Shown here: in pieces, positions 1 through 9,573 of the stretch
How positions within the stretch are numbered: position 1 is the stretch's first letter
Layout: every line of letters begins with the position of its first letter
Source of the DNA: Pedobacter jeongneungensis
GTDB lineage: Bacteria; Bacteroidota; Bacteroidia; Sphingobacteriales; Sphingobacteriaceae
Assembly: GCF_000633455.1 (NCBI RefSeq)
Contig: NZ_AYMG01000017.1
Location: 124,001 to 188,000 of the forward strand
Direction: 5' to 3'
Length of the DNA: 64,000 nucleotides
The notes under the pieces: model-generated
Told to the model about the DNA's origin: nothing
The model's database searches: none
What the model saw: only the letters and a program-made list of their open reading frames with translations
Made by a program: the position numbers and the translations under genes

Positions 1-1
1 T

Positions 2-226
2 AAAGATTTCATAGATATTTACTATTTATTGAAAATAGTGAGTTTACAAGAAATATTAGATAACTACTGTCTAAAATATCCTGACGTAAACACATCTATG
101 GCTAAATCATCTCTTTCTTACCATGCTGATATTGATCTAAATGTACCGGTTATCCTGATGGATAAAACCCTGAAGTGGAAAAATATTGCGGATTGTATTC
201 TGTTGGCAGTTAAAAATCTTCACTGA
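2..226 (+). CDS. C-terminal part of an unknown protein (cut by window edge)
   Basis: The frame is open from base 2 to a TAA at 224-226, so this is probably the tail of a longer gene starting outside the window. A TTG at 29 could start a 65-residue protein but nothing favours it. The visible part is about 75 residues, mixed helical, with no signal peptide, membrane segment or motif I recognise. A 300-base gap and a convergent hexosaminidase gene follow. Function unknown. Confidence 0.45.
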   Translation, partial: KDFIDIYYLLKIVSLQEILDNYCLKYPDVNTSMAKSSLSYHADIDLNVPVILMDKTLKWKNIADCILLAVKNLH

Positions 227-311
227 CAATAACACTTAGGGATAAAGAAAAGATAGCGGCTGAGCTATCTTTTCCTGAAATCATATTTAAAATTATAATA
301 ATGATGATTAA

Positions 312-2348
312 TTATCTCGGCTCAACCACATTCAACCGATTATAAGGGCTTAAATTATAGGTGAAATTTCCGTTGCTATCTGTGCCATTGATGCCTTTTA
401 CACTAGCCTTAAGTGTATATTTTGCTTTCGGGTTATAGTTGTTCAATTGTAAATGGTACAAAAAGCTTTTCGTTTTGTGTGTTCCCCTAAATTTATCGGC
501 AATTCCGGTATGCTCATCCTGAACAACCACTTTTCCGTTTTCTAACAGTTCTACTTTTTTAATTTCCATAAAATTAGCTCCGCTGGTGTAATAAAAGCCG
601 GCCATAATCCTTCCTTCGGAATAGGTTTTTTTGGTTACATCCCATTCTAAGTTCTGGTAATCGTTGCTCAATTGCTGCGGTCCCCATTTTCCTGTAATAT
701 ATCCGCCTGGTTTATAATAGTCGATTTTTAGCGCATCAAGGCGGTTTAGATTTAGGTTAAGGCGACCCTTGAAATTCTCCAGATCGCGTTTCCCTTTAGG
801 GATCCAGCCGATTTCGGCAAGCGCCAAAAGCCTTGGGAAATTTTGGATATTCATATCTTTCAGCTCTTGAGTAATCGCCGTCCACTGATTGGCCTGTACC
901 CCTAAAACAAACTTCCCTTCGTCAGGGCTCAATCCCGTTTCTGGCTCATAATTGTACACTTTTTCCAATGAATTGATGTTGCCATAAGCCAGGTCACTCA
1001 TCGTGCCATCGTTCCTGTCGGCCTGGGTAATGTCGAAGTAGAACGGATCGGTCGGGGTAGCCACTGCATAAAAGCCATTTTTCGCAGCATCGGCAATAGC
1101 CTCGTCACCCAACCACGACATAATTGCCGTTTCTTTCGTCAGGTTTTTCGCATCGCTTAAAATATCGTTCCAACCAATCGGTTTTTTCCCTTTTTGCTTA
1201 ATAATGCTTGAAATTCTGCTCACGAAATAACTTTGCAATTCGTTGGTGTTTTTGAGTGATTTTTCTTTCATAAAAGCTTGCACATGGGGTTCTTTCTCCC
1301 AAAGTACGTGACGCACTTCATCACCACCAAAATGGATATATTCTGCCGGGAATAGTTGCGCAAGTTCGGTGAATACGTCGTCCAAAAATTCATAAACCTT
1401 TTCGTTTGTCGGGTCTAAGGTATTCGGTGTAAACTGGTTACCCCAGTGCGACCAGGAATCTAAAAACGGAAAGATATAATCGGGTTTGCGGTTTTGGTTT
1501 ACGCCAAGTTCAGGGTAGGCCAGTACTGTTGGCCACGAATGCCCCGGAACATCAATTTCGGGTATAATCCTGATGTTGCGTGCTGCAGCATATTTAACCA
1601 GCTCGCGGATTTGTTCCTGGGTATAAAAACCGCTTCTTTCTGCAGGCTGTTTTGAACCCGCATCAAAAACTGTTGTTTGTTTAGAAGTAAGTTTAGGGTA
1701 TTTCTTGATCTCGATCCTCCAGCCCTGGTCGTCGGTTAAATGCAGATGGAGCACATTTAATTTATAAAGTGCCATTACATCCATATATTTCTTCATTACA
1801 TCCACGCCATAAAAGGTGCGGCTAACATCCTGCATATATCCCCGCCAGCTGTAACGGGGCTTGTCGATAATTTCGCCGCAGGGAATAGTCCAATTTGCTT
1901 TATTGCTCTTTTTGCTTTCGATCTGGCTTGGCAGGAGCTGCCTTAAAGTTTGTGTGGCATTAAAAATTCCTGCTCCTGTTTTGGCATAAACCCGGATAGA
2001 TTGTGGACTGATCTTTAAATGATAACCTTCATTGCCCAGGCTGTTCAAGGTATCAGATATAATGAAGAGGATGCCTTCCTGTTCATTTTTTGCAGGAGTG
2101 GTTTTGAAGTTGATGCCTGTACTGCTTTTTAATAAGGCGGTAAATACACCGATTGGTGCCAGTGCATCCTTAGTATAATAAAATGTTGTGTTTGGTTTGA
2201 GCTCAAATGTCCCCTGACTGGCATTCACCGAGAGTGGTTTTGGGATAATATGGTTTGAAGGTAGGCTCTTCGTTTCAGTTTGCTGAGCAAAACAAACGGA
2301 GTGACTTATGCTCAGTGCGAGTGAAATTTTTAGAAATTTGGTTATCAT
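312..2348 (-). CDS. beta-N-acetylhexosaminidase, GH20
   Basis: Glycoside hydrolase that removes terminal GlcNAc or GalNAc from chitin fragments or glycans in the periplasm. The ATG at 2348 gives a clean signal peptide (MITKFLKISLALSISHSVCFAQ). The more upstream start at 2393 would put 15 non-signal residues in front. After an N-terminal GH20b-like domain (about 30-160) comes the TIM barrel with HFGGDEV; D343-E344 are the catalytic pair (the Asp polarises the substrate acetamido group, the Glu is the acid/base). The last ~130 residues resemble an appended beta-sandwich. The length (678) is normal for Bacteroidota enzymes. It stands alone, with a LacI-type palindrome 71 bases upstream. No Shine-Dalgarno is visible. 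Confidence 0.95.
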   Translation of the reverse strand: MITKFLKISLALSISHSVCFAQQTETKSLPSNHIIPKPLSVNASQGTFELKPNTTFYYTKDALAPIGVFTALLKSSTGINFKTTPAKNEQEGILFIISDTLNSLGNEGYHLKISPQSIRVYAKTGAGIFNATQTLRQLLPSQIESKKSNKANWTIPCGEIIDKPRYSWRGYMQDVSRTFYGVDVMKKYMDVMALYKLNVLHLHLTDDQGWRIEIKKYPKLTSKQTTVFDAGSKQPAERSGFYTQEQIRELVKYAAARNIRIIPEIDVPGHSWPTVLAYPELGVNQNRKPDYIFPFLDSWSHWGNQFTPNTLDPTNEKVYEFLDDVFTELAQLFPAEYIHFGGDEVRHVLWEKEPHVQAFMKEKSLKNTNELQSYFVSRISSIIKQKGKKPIGWNDILSDAKNLTKETAIMSWLGDEAIADAAKNGFYAVATPTDPFYFDITQADRNDGTMSDLAYGNINSLEKVYNYEPETGLSPDEGKFVLGVQANQWTAITQELKDMNIQNFPRLLALAEIGWIPKGKRDLENFKGRLNLNLNRLDALKIDYYKPGGYITGKWGPQQLSNDYQNLEWDVTKKTYSEGRIMAGFYYTSGANFMEIKKVELLENGKVVVQDEHTGIADKFRGTHKTKSFLYHLQLNNYNPKAKYTLKASVKGINGTDSNGNFTYNLSPYNRLNVVEPR

Positions 2349-2418
2349 TTGTGGTTTTTTGTTTTGGTTACCCACCAAATTAGAGATAAACAACCGATAA
2401 AGAAAGACAAAATAATGG

Positions 2419-2430
2419 GCAAACGTTTGC
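2419..2430. promoter_or_regulatory. LacI/PurR-type operator palindrome
   Basis: The sequence GCAAACGTTTGC is a perfect 12-bp palindrome with the central CG typical of LacI-family operators. It lies about 70 bases before the hexosaminidase start, so it probably controls that gene. No LacI-family gene is in the window; the regulator would act in trans. Confidence 0.55.
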
Positions 2431-2502
2431 GTAATCGTTTAGTTCATTGCTGGAATTTTTGTTGTGGCATTTTTTCCCCCACATCCGATATTAATTGAGG
2501 TA

Positions 2503-2525
2503 AAAGTGGGCGGATCTCCCACTTT
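2503..2525. other. perfect inverted repeat in the hexosaminidase-mraZ gap
   Basis: AAAGTGGG and CCCACTTT flank a 7-base loop. The gap 2349-2790 otherwise holds the LacI-type operator and the MraZ boxes. The arms contain GTGGG, close to the MraZ half-site, but in inverted rather than tandem array, so its role is unclear; it could also be a weak bidirectional terminator. Confidence 0.35.
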
Positions 2526-2706
2526 ATGAAGGCTATAGGTGAGCGCTTTTTGATAAAAATCAGAAAATATGGACAAAAATGGGCGGACGTGACATTTTGC
2601 TTTAAAATATTTTAATCAGCTAATTATCAGTGTTTAATGCGCTTTTAGGTATGCTGAATAGTTTATTATAAGTATATTGTGAGGCCATTTATGTAACAAA
2701 AAGGAT

Positions 2707-2745
2707 GTGGAAAACTTTTTTGTGGTAAAAAGTGGTAAAAAGTGG
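2707..2745 (+). promoter_or_regulatory. MraZ operator: GTGG boxes at 10-bp spacing
   Basis: GTGG occurs at 2722, 2732 and 2742, each followed by TAAAAA or TAGAAC, so the unit repeats exactly every 10 bp; a further GTGG is at 2707. MraZ of other bacteria binds three or four TGGG/GTGG boxes with the same period ahead of its own gene. The array ends 46 bases before the mraZ start, where it would let MraZ autoregulate the whole dcw operon. A TTTACTTTTA stretch at 2754-2763 may be the -7 region, but no -33 element fits. Confidence 0.75.
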
Positions 2746-2790
2746 TAGAACTCTTTACTTTTACACTAGATAAAAAGTGTAGATACCACT

Positions 2791-3258
2791 ATGACCCAAC
2801 TTTTAGGAGAATTCGATTGTAAACTTGACGCAAAGGGCCGCCTTATGGTGCCTGCTGCGCTTAAGAAACAATTGCCTAATGCCGAAAATGATGGGCTCAT
2901 TATAAACCGTGGTTTTGAGAAAAACCTGGTGATCTATCCTAAGCAAGTTTGGGATGCTGTTGTGGCCGATCTTGCCAAGCTTAATATTTACGATCAGGAA
3001 AACCGTGCTTTTGTTAGGGCTTTTACGCGTGGGGCAACCGAGCTGTCGCTTGATGCAGCCGGCCGTGTGTTGTTGCCTAAATCTTTGGTAGAATATGCCG
3101 GGATTGGTAGCGATCTTGTGTTGGCTTGTCAGTTAGATCGCATAGAAGTATGGGATAAAAAATCTTACGAAGATATTTTTGATGATGTTCCGGCCAATTT
3201 TGCAAGCCTTGCCCAAAAAGTAATGGGTGATAAGAAAGGAGGTGCAGATGGCGAATAA
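2791..3258 (+). CDS. mraZ: transcriptional regulator MraZ
   Basis: First gene of the division/cell-wall cluster; DNA-binding protein that forms ring oligomers and regulates the operon that follows. The 155 residues hold two AbrB/SpoVT-type swapped-hairpin domains (about 7-55 and 80-125), the first with the family signature CKLDAKGRLMVPAALK and the second with LDAAGRVLLPKSL. The ATG at 2791 begins MTQLLGEFDCKLD, as in close relatives. The gene overlaps rsmH by 11 bases. A GTGG box array precedes it and fits autoregulation. Confidence 0.97.
   Translation: MTQLLGEFDCKLDAKGRLMVPAALKKQLPNAENDGLIINRGFEKNLVIYPKQVWDAVVADLAKLNIYDQENRAFVRAFTRGATELSLDAAGRVLLPKSLVEYAGIGSDLVLACQLDRIEVWDKKSYEDIFDDVPANFASLAQKVMGDKKGGADGE
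3236..3244 (+). promoter_or_regulatory. strong Shine-Dalgarno for rsmH
   Basis: AAGGAGGTG lies inside the end of mraZ, three bases before the ATG at 3248. This selects 3248 over the in-frame ATG at 3227. Such a perfect site is unusual in a phylum whose genes mostly lack Shine-Dalgarno sequences. Confidence 0.8.
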
Positions 3259-4153
3259 TTACCATGTTCCTGTAATGTTGCAGCCTTGTATCGATGGTTT
3301 GAATATCAATCCTGATGGCGTGTATGTTGATGTAACTTTTGGTGGCGGAGGTCATTCAAAAGAGATTTTAAAACATTTGGGTCCAAAAGGAAGATTAATT
3401 GCTTTTGATCAGGATCCTGATGCGCAAGCCAATATTCCGGCTGATGACCGTTTTATTTTTATCGATCAGAATTTTGGTTTCTTAAAAAATAACCTCCGTT
3501 TAAAAGGTTTCAGGCAGGTTGATGGTATTCTGGCTGATCTTGGTGTTTCCTCGCATCAGTTTGATGTGCCGCAACGTGGTTTTTCTATCCGTCATAACGC
3601 TGATCTCGATATGCGTATGGATCAACACCGCGATTTAACCGCCGCCGAAATTTTAAATACATACACGGAGGATAAACTGCATAAAATTTTCGGGATTTAT
3701 GGTGAGGTGAAAAATGCAAAATCTTTGGCTCGTGCCATTGTTACTTCGCGTTTGGAGCAGCCTTTTACTGATATAGACAGTTTAAAATCGGCTATTGCGG
3801 GTTATATCCCCAAAGGGAAAGAAAATAAATATTTGGCGCAGGTTTTTCAGGCGCTGCGTATTGAGGTGAATGCTGAAATCCAGGTGCTTGAAGATTTTTT
3901 ACAGCAAGCTGCTGAGGTGTTAAAACCTGGAGGTCATTTGGTGGTAATGTCTTATCATTCATTGGAAGACAGGCCGGTTAAAAACTTTATGGCTAAAGGT
4001 AAGTTTCAGGGCGAGGTAGAAAAAGATTTTTTTGGCAATCAGCAAAAGCCATTTAATGTAATAACAAGAAAAGCGATTATTGCCACTGATGAGGAAATTG
4101 CCCTGAATAACCGGGCACGCAGTGCGAAACTTAGAATTGCGGAGAAGATATGA
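3248..4153 (+). CDS. rsmH: 16S rRNA (cytosine1402-N4)-methyltransferase
   Basis: Methylates N4 of C1402 in 16S rRNA using S-adenosylmethionine. The 301-residue protein begins MANNYHVPVML. The SAM-binding loop is DVTFGGGGHSKEIL (about 28-41), followed by the family segments ILADLGVSSHQFD and RGFSIRHNADLDMRMD and the C-terminal SYHSLEDRPVKNF. The start is set by the Shine-Dalgarno at 3236. It overlaps mraZ by 11 bases and its stop shares ATGA with the next start, so translation is probably coupled. Confidence 0.97.
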   Translation: MANNYHVPVMLQPCIDGLNINPDGVYVDVTFGGGGHSKEILKHLGPKGRLIAFDQDPDAQANIPADDRFIFIDQNFGFLKNNLRLKGFRQVDGILADLGVSSHQFDVPQRGFSIRHNADLDMRMDQHRDLTAAEILNTYTEDKLHKIFGIYGEVKNAKSLARAIVTSRLEQPFTDIDSLKSAIAGYIPKGKENKYLAQVFQALRIEVNAEIQVLEDFLQQAAEVLKPGGHLVVMSYHSLEDRPVKNFMAKGKFQGEVEKDFFGNQQKPFNVITRKAIIATDEEIALNNRARSAKLRIAEKI

Positions 4154-4572
4154 ACAGGTTTAGGGAAGAGATAGAGGAAGAAGAGATTGGGCCCGAACCA
4201 GAGCTGAAAGCTGCGCCCAAACGGCCAAAAACTGCTGAAGAAAAAATGGATAGCAATTCATTTATCAGCAAGCTTTTTAATGATGGATTAGTAAGTAAAG
4301 AGGCGGCAACTGATGCTCTGCCTTATTTGTGTTTTTTGGCCCTTTTGGGAATGGTATACATTGCCAACAGCCACTTTGCGGTAAACAACGTTCGCCGTAT
4401 TGATAAATTAAATAAAGAAGTAAAAGAATTAAGATGGGAGTATAAATCGTTAAAGGCCGACCTGATGTTTAAAAGCAAATTGACAGAGGTTGCCAAAAAG
4501 GTTGATACCCTTGGAATAAAAGAACTGATTGAACCACCAAAAAAAATAATTGTTAAAAGCGATGAATATTAG
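4150..4572 (+). CDS. ftsL: FtsL-like small division membrane protein
   Basis: Position between rsmH and ftsI and architecture identify it as FtsL, the bitopic subunit of the FtsQLB divisome complex. It has a ~50-residue acidic/charged cytoplasmic tail, one membrane segment (about 58-76, PYLCFLALLGMVYIANSHFAV), then a short periplasmic coiled coil (about 80-120, KLNKEVKELRWEYKSLKADL). The sequence itself is poorly conserved, as usual for FtsL, so the call rests on synteny and topology. The 5' end overlaps rsmH by 4 bases and the 3' end overlaps ftsI by 11. Confidence 0.8.
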   Translation: MNRFREEIEEEEIGPEPELKAAPKRPKTAEEKMDSNSFISKLFNDGLVSKEAATDALPYLCFLALLGMVYIANSHFAVNNVRRIDKLNKEVKELRWEYKSLKADLMFKSKLTEVAKKVDTLGIKELIEPPKKIIVKSDEY

Positions 4573-6664
4573 AGCAAACATCTTGCTTCGTGTATATCTG
4601 GCATTTGGCTTAATTGTGCTTTTTGCTTTCGCGGTGTTTTTACGCCTCGGTCAGGTACAGTTTGTGCAAGGAAAAAAATGGAAAGCTATGGCAGATAGTC
4701 TTTCTACAAGGTACGTAAATGTTGAGGCTACCCGTGGCAATATCTATTCTAATGATGGCAGTTTGTTGGCTACTTCGGTGCCTGAGTACGAACTGCGTAT
4801 GGATATGTTTGCTGGTGGTATCGCTGAAGATAAAGTATTTAATGAGAAGGTAGATTCGCTGGGATATAAACTTTCGGAGCTTTTTAAAGATAAAACAGCG
4901 AAAGAATATGCCCGTTATCTGCGTTTGGGCCGTCAGGATAGTGCCCGTTATTTATTGATCCATCGTAAAGTAGGTTATGCCGATCTTAAAACCATCAGAA
5001 CTTTTCCGTTATATAATATCGGTAAGTTCAGTGGCGGTTTAATCGCGGTTCAACAGAACAAACGTATTCTTCCTTTTCAGGCTTTAGCTGCCCGTACCAT
5101 TGGTTACAAAAATGAAAATGTTAAAAACGGTGTAGGTCTAGAGGGTGCGTATAAAGAATATATTAACGGTGAAACCGGAAAAAGATTGATGCAGCGTATT
5201 GCCGGTGGTGTTTACATTCCGGTTAACGAAGAAGCTGAAGTAGCGCCGAAAGATGGAGCGGATATTATTTCCACCATTGATGTAAACATGCAGGATTTAG
5301 CGCAAAGTGCTTTAGAGAAACAACTGATTAAATCGCAGGCTGATCATGGTACAGTGATTTTAATGGAGGTGGCAACCGGAGAAATCCGGGCAGTGGCCAA
5401 TTTCTCTAAAGTGGAAGAAGGCGTATATAAAGAGCAGTTTAATTACGCTATTGCGGGTAACCAGGATCCGGGTTCGACTTTTAAATTGGCTTCTTACATG
5501 GCGCTTTTAGAGGATAAACTAATTGATACCAATACCATGATTGGTACGGGATATTATCAGATTCCAGGTAAACTGATTACAGATTCGCATCCAAAAATTG
5601 AAACGGTTACCGCAAAAAAAGCATTTGAAACGTCTTCCAATGCTGCAATTGCAAAGCTGATCAATACACATTATGGTAACGATCCGATAAAATTTACCGA
5701 CCACCTTTATGATTGGCAGTTGAACAAAAAAATGGACCTGCAGATTCCGGGTGAGGCAATGCCGGTAGTTAAAAACCCTAAAACAAACAGAAGTTGGAAT
5801 AAAAACATGACCCTTCCTCAAATGGCTTATGGTTATGAAATGCAGTTAACACCATTGAAAATGCTTTCATTATATAATGCGGTGGCCAACAATGGTAAAA
5901 TGGTAGCGCCAATTTTTGTAAAAGAGATCAGAAGGCTGGGTAACCCGATTGAGCAGTTTAAGGCAAGGGTAATTAACGATAAAATATGTTCGGATGTTAC
6001 CTTAAGTAAAATAAAAAAAATGCTTGAAGGGGTAGTAACCGAAGGGAGTGGTAAACAGATTGTTTATAATCCGCTTTATCCGATTGCTGGTAAAACAGGT
6101 ACTGCTCAGGTGGCTGATGCGAATAAAGGATATAAAGGGAAAAAACAATATCAGGCTTCTTTTGTAGGGTATTTCCCGGCTGATAAACCCAAATATTCTT
6201 TGATTGTAGTAATCAACGATCCAAAAGGTGCTTATTACGGTGCTACAGTTTCGGGTCCGGTGTTCAGGGAAATTGCCGATCGTATTTATGCCAGTGACAT
6301 GCAGATGTATAACGATGTGCCAACCCGTTTAGTGGGAAATACAGGTAATCCGCCAACAAAAGCAGGACAGAGTAAAGCGACTCAGAAAGTATATAAAGCA
6401 TTTGGGTTTAAACCGCTTTTTGCTTCAAAATCTGAGTATTATAATATTATAGATACCAGTGCCGGAACAGTTTTTCAGGAAAACAACGAACGTAAAGGTG
6501 TAATGCCTAACGTTTCGGGGATGGGCTTAAAAGATGCATTGTACCTTTTGGGTAATGCGGGTTTAAAAACCAAGGTTTCGGGTTCTGGAAAAGTAATCAG
6601 CCAATCCATTATCGCCGGAACAAAGGTGGGTAAAGGCGTTGGTGTACAAATAGAGTTGAATTAA
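4562..6664 (+). CDS. ftsI: septal peptidoglycan transpeptidase (PBP3/FtsI) with a C-terminal PASTA domain
   Basis: Class B penicillin-binding protein that cross-links septal peptidoglycan together with FtsW. The ATG at 4562 is preferred to a TTG at 4550. Order: membrane anchor (about 8-28), dimerisation domain (about 40-240) and transpeptidase domain with SxxK at S305 (STFK), SSN at 358-360 and KTG at 511-513. The last ~60 residues (GVMPNVSGMGLKDALYLL onward) form a PASTA domain, as in SpoVD/PBP2x-type proteins rather than E. coli FtsI. The 700-residue length fits Bacteroidota homologues. It overlaps ftsL by 11 bases. Confidence 0.96.
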   Translation: MNIRANILLRVYLAFGLIVLFAFAVFLRLGQVQFVQGKKWKAMADSLSTRYVNVEATRGNIYSNDGSLLATSVPEYELRMDMFAGGIAEDKVFNEKVDSLGYKLSELFKDKTAKEYARYLRLGRQDSARYLLIHRKVGYADLKTIRTFPLYNIGKFSGGLIAVQQNKRILPFQALAARTIGYKNENVKNGVGLEGAYKEYINGETGKRLMQRIAGGVYIPVNEEAEVAPKDGADIISTIDVNMQDLAQSALEKQLIKSQADHGTVILMEVATGEIRAVANFSKVEEGVYKEQFNYAIAGNQDPGSTFKLASYMALLEDKLIDTNTMIGTGYYQIPGKLITDSHPKIETVTAKKAFETSSNAAIAKLINTHYGNDPIKFTDHLYDWQLNKKMDLQIPGEAMPVVKNPKTNRSWNKNMTLPQMAYGYEMQLTPLKMLSLYNAVANNGKMVAPIFVKEIRRLGNPIEQFKARVINDKICSDVTLSKIKKMLEGVVTEGSGKQIVYNPLYPIAGKTGTAQVADANKGYKGKKQYQASFVGYFPADKPKYSLIVVINDPKGAYYGATVSGPVFREIADRIYASDMQMYNDVPTRLVGNTGNPPTKAGQSKATQKVYKAFGFKPLFASKSEYYNIIDTSAGTVFQENNERKGVMPNVSGMGLKDALYLLGNAGLKTKVSGSGKVISQSIIAGTKVGKGVGVQIELN

Positions 6665-6695
6665 GGTATAAGGTAAAAGGTACAGGGTTTAAGGT

Positions 6696-6737
6696 CTTGC
6701 TACTCAATACTTATTACTTGCTACAAAAAGAATAAAA
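6696..6737 (+). repeat. intergenic CTTGnTACT repeat, copy A
   Basis: The segment starting CTTGCTACTCAATACTTATT lies in the 76-base ftsI-murE gap, ending 3 bases before the murE ATG. A second copy precedes murD (9574-9616); about 35 of 42 positions agree. The unit itself is built of TTGnTACT/nATACT sub-repeats. It is not coding and shows no strong hairpin. Confidence 0.7.
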
Positions 6738-6740
6738 AAA

Positions 6741-8198
6741 ATGCAATTACAGGATTTACTTTATGGCGTAACGATTAAAGAATTGGTTGGAAAAACCGAT
6801 AGGGAAATCAATGCGCTTAATTTCGATTCGCGTAAAGTGGCCAAAGATGATGTTTTCTTTGCTGTAGTTGGCACGGTAGCGGATGGACATCAGTTTATCG
6901 ATCAAACCGTAAAACAGGGAGCAGGGGTAGTTATCTGTGAGAGTTTGCCAGAGATCGACGATTATACCGTAACCTATGTTAAAGTAGAAAATACTTCGGT
7001 GGCCCTTGGCATTATGGCTGGTAATTATTTCGGAAATCCATCGGCAGATTTAAAACTGATCGGCATTACCGGAACAAACGGCAAAACCACTATTGCTACG
7101 ATTCTATTCAAGTTATTTAAAGATTTAGGGTATAAAACCGGGCTTTTATCAACGGTTGAAAATTATATTAACGATACTGTTGTTACGGCAACACATACTA
7201 CACCGAATCCGATTGCGCTAAACGAGCTGTTAAGGCAGATGGTTGATGCAGGTTGCGATTATTGTTTTATGGAAGTGAGTTCTCATGCGGTATCACAGCA
7301 CCGTATTGAGGGATTAACATTTGCTGGAGGAGTTTTTTCTAATATCACTCACGATCACCTGGATTTTCATAAAACTTTTGATGCTTATCTGAAAGCGAAA
7401 AAGGCATTTTTTGATGGTTTGCCTAAATCAGCATTTGCATTGACCAATATTGATGATAAAAACGGTATGGTGATGTTACAGAACACCAAAGCGTATAAAA
7501 AAACTTATGCGCTGAAACAACTGGCCGATTTTAAAGCAAAAATTATCGAAAACCAGTTTAGTGGTCTGCATTTAGATATCGATAACGAAGATGTTTATTT
7601 CAAGCTGGTAGGTTCTTTTAATGCCTATAACCTTTTGGCTGTTTATGGAACGGCAGTTTTATTGGAACAGGATAAGTTAAAGGTATTGACCTTGTTGAGT
7701 CGTTTATCAGGCGCTGAAGGTAGGTTTGACTACATCACTTCTGAAGATAAGATTATCGGTATTGTTGATTATGCACATACGCCTGATGCCGTTCAGAATG
7801 TATTGAGCACCATCGCCAATATCCGTAAAGGAACCGAACAAGTAATTACGGTGATAGGTTGTGGTGGCGACCGCGATAAAACTAAACGCCCGATAATGGC
7901 ACAGGTGGCCTGCGATTGGAGTGATAAAGTGATTTTAACTTCTGATAATCCACGCACTGAAGATCCGCAAACCATAATTAAAGAAATGGAGGAAGGTGTT
8001 TCACCAACCAATAAGCGTAAAACCTTATCCATATTAGATAGGAGAGAAGCAATAAAAACAGCTTGTCATTTAGCAAAGCCGGGAGATATTATCCTGGTGG
8101 CAGGTAAAGGACATGAGAAATACCAGGAAATTAATGGCATAAGGAACCATTTTGATGATAAAGAAATTTTACTTGAACAACTAAAACCAATTAGCTAA
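6741..8198 (+). CDS. murE: UDP-MurNAc-L-Ala-D-Glu:meso-diaminopimelate ligase
   Basis: Cytoplasmic Mur ligase adding the third stem-peptide residue to UDP-MurNAc-dipeptide with ATP. The three-domain Mur architecture is complete in 485 residues: N-terminal UDP-binding domain, ATP loop [10 protein letters not shown] near 108-118, and C-terminal domain. D402-N403-P404-R405 is the DNPR motif, the known mark of meso-DAP-specific enzymes, so the wall is expected to be DAP-type. The stop overlaps the mraY start by one base (TAATG). A CTTGnTACT repeat fills the gap before it. Confidence 0.97.
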   Translation: MQLQDLLYGVTIKELVGKTDREINALNFDSRKVAKDDVFFAVVGTVADGHQFIDQTVKQGAGVVICESLPEIDDYTVTYVKVENTSVALGIMAGNYFGNPSADLKLIGITGTNGKTTIATILFKLFKDLGYKTGLLSTVENYINDTVVTATHTTPNPIALNELLRQMVDAGCDYCFMEVSSHAVSQHRIEGLTFAGGVFSNITHDHLDFHKTFDAYLKAKKAFFDGLPKSAFALTNIDDKNGMVMLQNTKAYKKTYALKQLADFKAKIIENQFSGLHLDIDNEDVYFKLVGSFNAYNLLAVYGTAVLLEQDKLKVLTLLSRLSGAEGRFDYITSEDKIIGIVDYAHTPDAVQNVLSTIANIRKGTEQVITVIGCGGDRDKTKRPIMAQVACDWSDKVILTSDNPRTEDPQTIIKEMEEGVSPTNKRKTLSILDRREAIKTACHLAKPGDIILVAGKGHEKYQEINGIRNHFDDKEILLEQLKPIS

Positions 8199-9445
8199 TG
8201 TTATATTTATTATTCGAATACCTACATAAGCATTACGATATCCCCGGATTGAGGTTGTTTCAGTACATCACCTTCCGCGCTTCCATTTCTATTATTTTGT
8301 CGCTGATCATCACTACGGTATATGGCCGTAGGCTGATCGATTTTTTGCATAAAAAACAAGTAGGTGAAACCGTAAGAAACTTAGGTCTTGAAGGCCAGAT
8401 GCAAAAACAGGGTACACCTACCATGGGTGGTATTATTATCCTGTTGGGTATTCTTATTCCAACTTTATTATTTGCAAATATTTCCAATATCTATGTGATT
8501 TTGATGATCATTACTACGATTTGGATGGGTGCCATTGGCTTTTTAGATGATTATATCAAAGTTTTCAAAAAAAATAAAGAAGGCTTAGCTGGTCGTTTTA
8601 AAGTGGTTGGTCAGGTAGGCCTGGGGTTGATTGTAGGCACCACCATGTATTTCCACCCGAATATTGTAGTAAGAGAAACCGTTCAGGATAATGTAAAAAA
8701 TACTTCAAGCGTACCTATGGTATTGCGTCAAAAAGGAGAAACATTTTATTATACCCAGGATGTAAAATCGACTAAAACCAACATGCCTTTTTATAAGAAC
8801 AATGAGTTCGATTACGCGAAGGTGTTAAAGTTTTTAGGCGGCGATTATCAGAAATATGCTTTTATCATATTCCTGGCATTTACGGTATTTATCATTACAG
8901 CAGTTTCTAATGGTGCCAATATTACTGATGGTATCGATGGCCTCGCTACCGGAACCTCAGCGGTAATTGGGATCACCCTGGGTATTTTGGCTTATGTATC
9001 GGGTAACACCATTATGGCTGATTACCTGAATATCATGTATATCCCCAATTCGGCGGAGCTGATGATTTTTGCAGGTGCATTTGTCGGCGCGTGTGTGGGT
9101 TTCCTTTGGTACAACTCTTATCCCGCCCAGATTTTTATGGGTGATACCGGAAGTTTAGCCATAGGAGGCATTATAGCAGCATTTGCATTAATGATCCGTA
9201 AAGAACTTTTGATCCCGATTTTATGTGGAATCTTCCTGGTAGAGCTGGTGTCGGTAATTATGCAGGTATCTTATTTTAAGTATACCAAAAAGAAATTTGG
9301 CGAAGGACGGAGGATTTTCCTGATGTCGCCTTTGCACCACCATTACCAAAAGAAGGGTTATCACGAAGCAAAGATTGTAACACGTTTCTGGATCATCGGA
9401 ATTATGCTGGCAATTATGACGATAGTGACATTGAAGTTGAGGTAG
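8198..9445 (+). CDS. mraY: phospho-MurNAc-pentapeptide transferase
   Basis: Integral membrane enzyme that transfers phospho-MurNAc-pentapeptide to undecaprenyl phosphate, giving lipid I. Ten or so membrane helices in 415 residues. Diagnostic segments: GTPTMGG (about 70), [16 protein letters not shown] (about 115-130), [12 protein letters not shown] with catalytic Asp residues (about 243-254), and the HHH motif in [12 protein letters not shown] (about 375). An extra soluble insertion of roughly 50 residues (about 160-210) makes it longer than E. coli MraY, as is common in Bacteroidota. One-base overlap with murE. Confidence 0.97.
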   Translation: MLYLLFEYLHKHYDIPGLRLFQYITFRASISIILSLIITTVYGRRLIDFLHKKQVGETVRNLGLEGQMQKQGTPTMGGIIILLGILIPTLLFANISNIYVILMIITTIWMGAIGFLDDYIKVFKKNKEGLAGRFKVVGQVGLGLIVGTTMYFHPNIVVRETVQDNVKNTSSVPMVLRQKGETFYYTQDVKSTKTNMPFYKNNEFDYAKVLKFLGGDYQKYAFIIFLAFTVFIITAVSNGANITDGIDGLATGTSAVIGITLGILAYVSGNTIMADYLNIMYIPNSAELMIFAGAFVGACVGFLWYNSYPAQIFMGDTGSLAIGGIIAAFALMIRKELLIPILCGIFLVELVSVIMQVSYFKYTKKKFGEGRRIFLMSPLHHHYQKKGYHEAKIVTRFWIIGIMLAIMTIVTLKLR

Positions 9446-9573
9446 GTTGAGGTTGAAGGGAAAAACTGAAAGATAAAGAGAGAATAATAAAAATAAAACG
9501 TGGTGATATTAATGTCTATGTGCTTGATAATAACCACTTGATACTAAAAAATAAAATGTAATAGTATTCCTGT

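Noticed and set aside
2754-2775. Similarity between the mraZ leader (TTACACTAGATA) and the end of the IS1595-family element
   Set aside because: A 12-13 base match only, without terminal GGCAATG or a duplication; likely chance in A/T-rich sequence.
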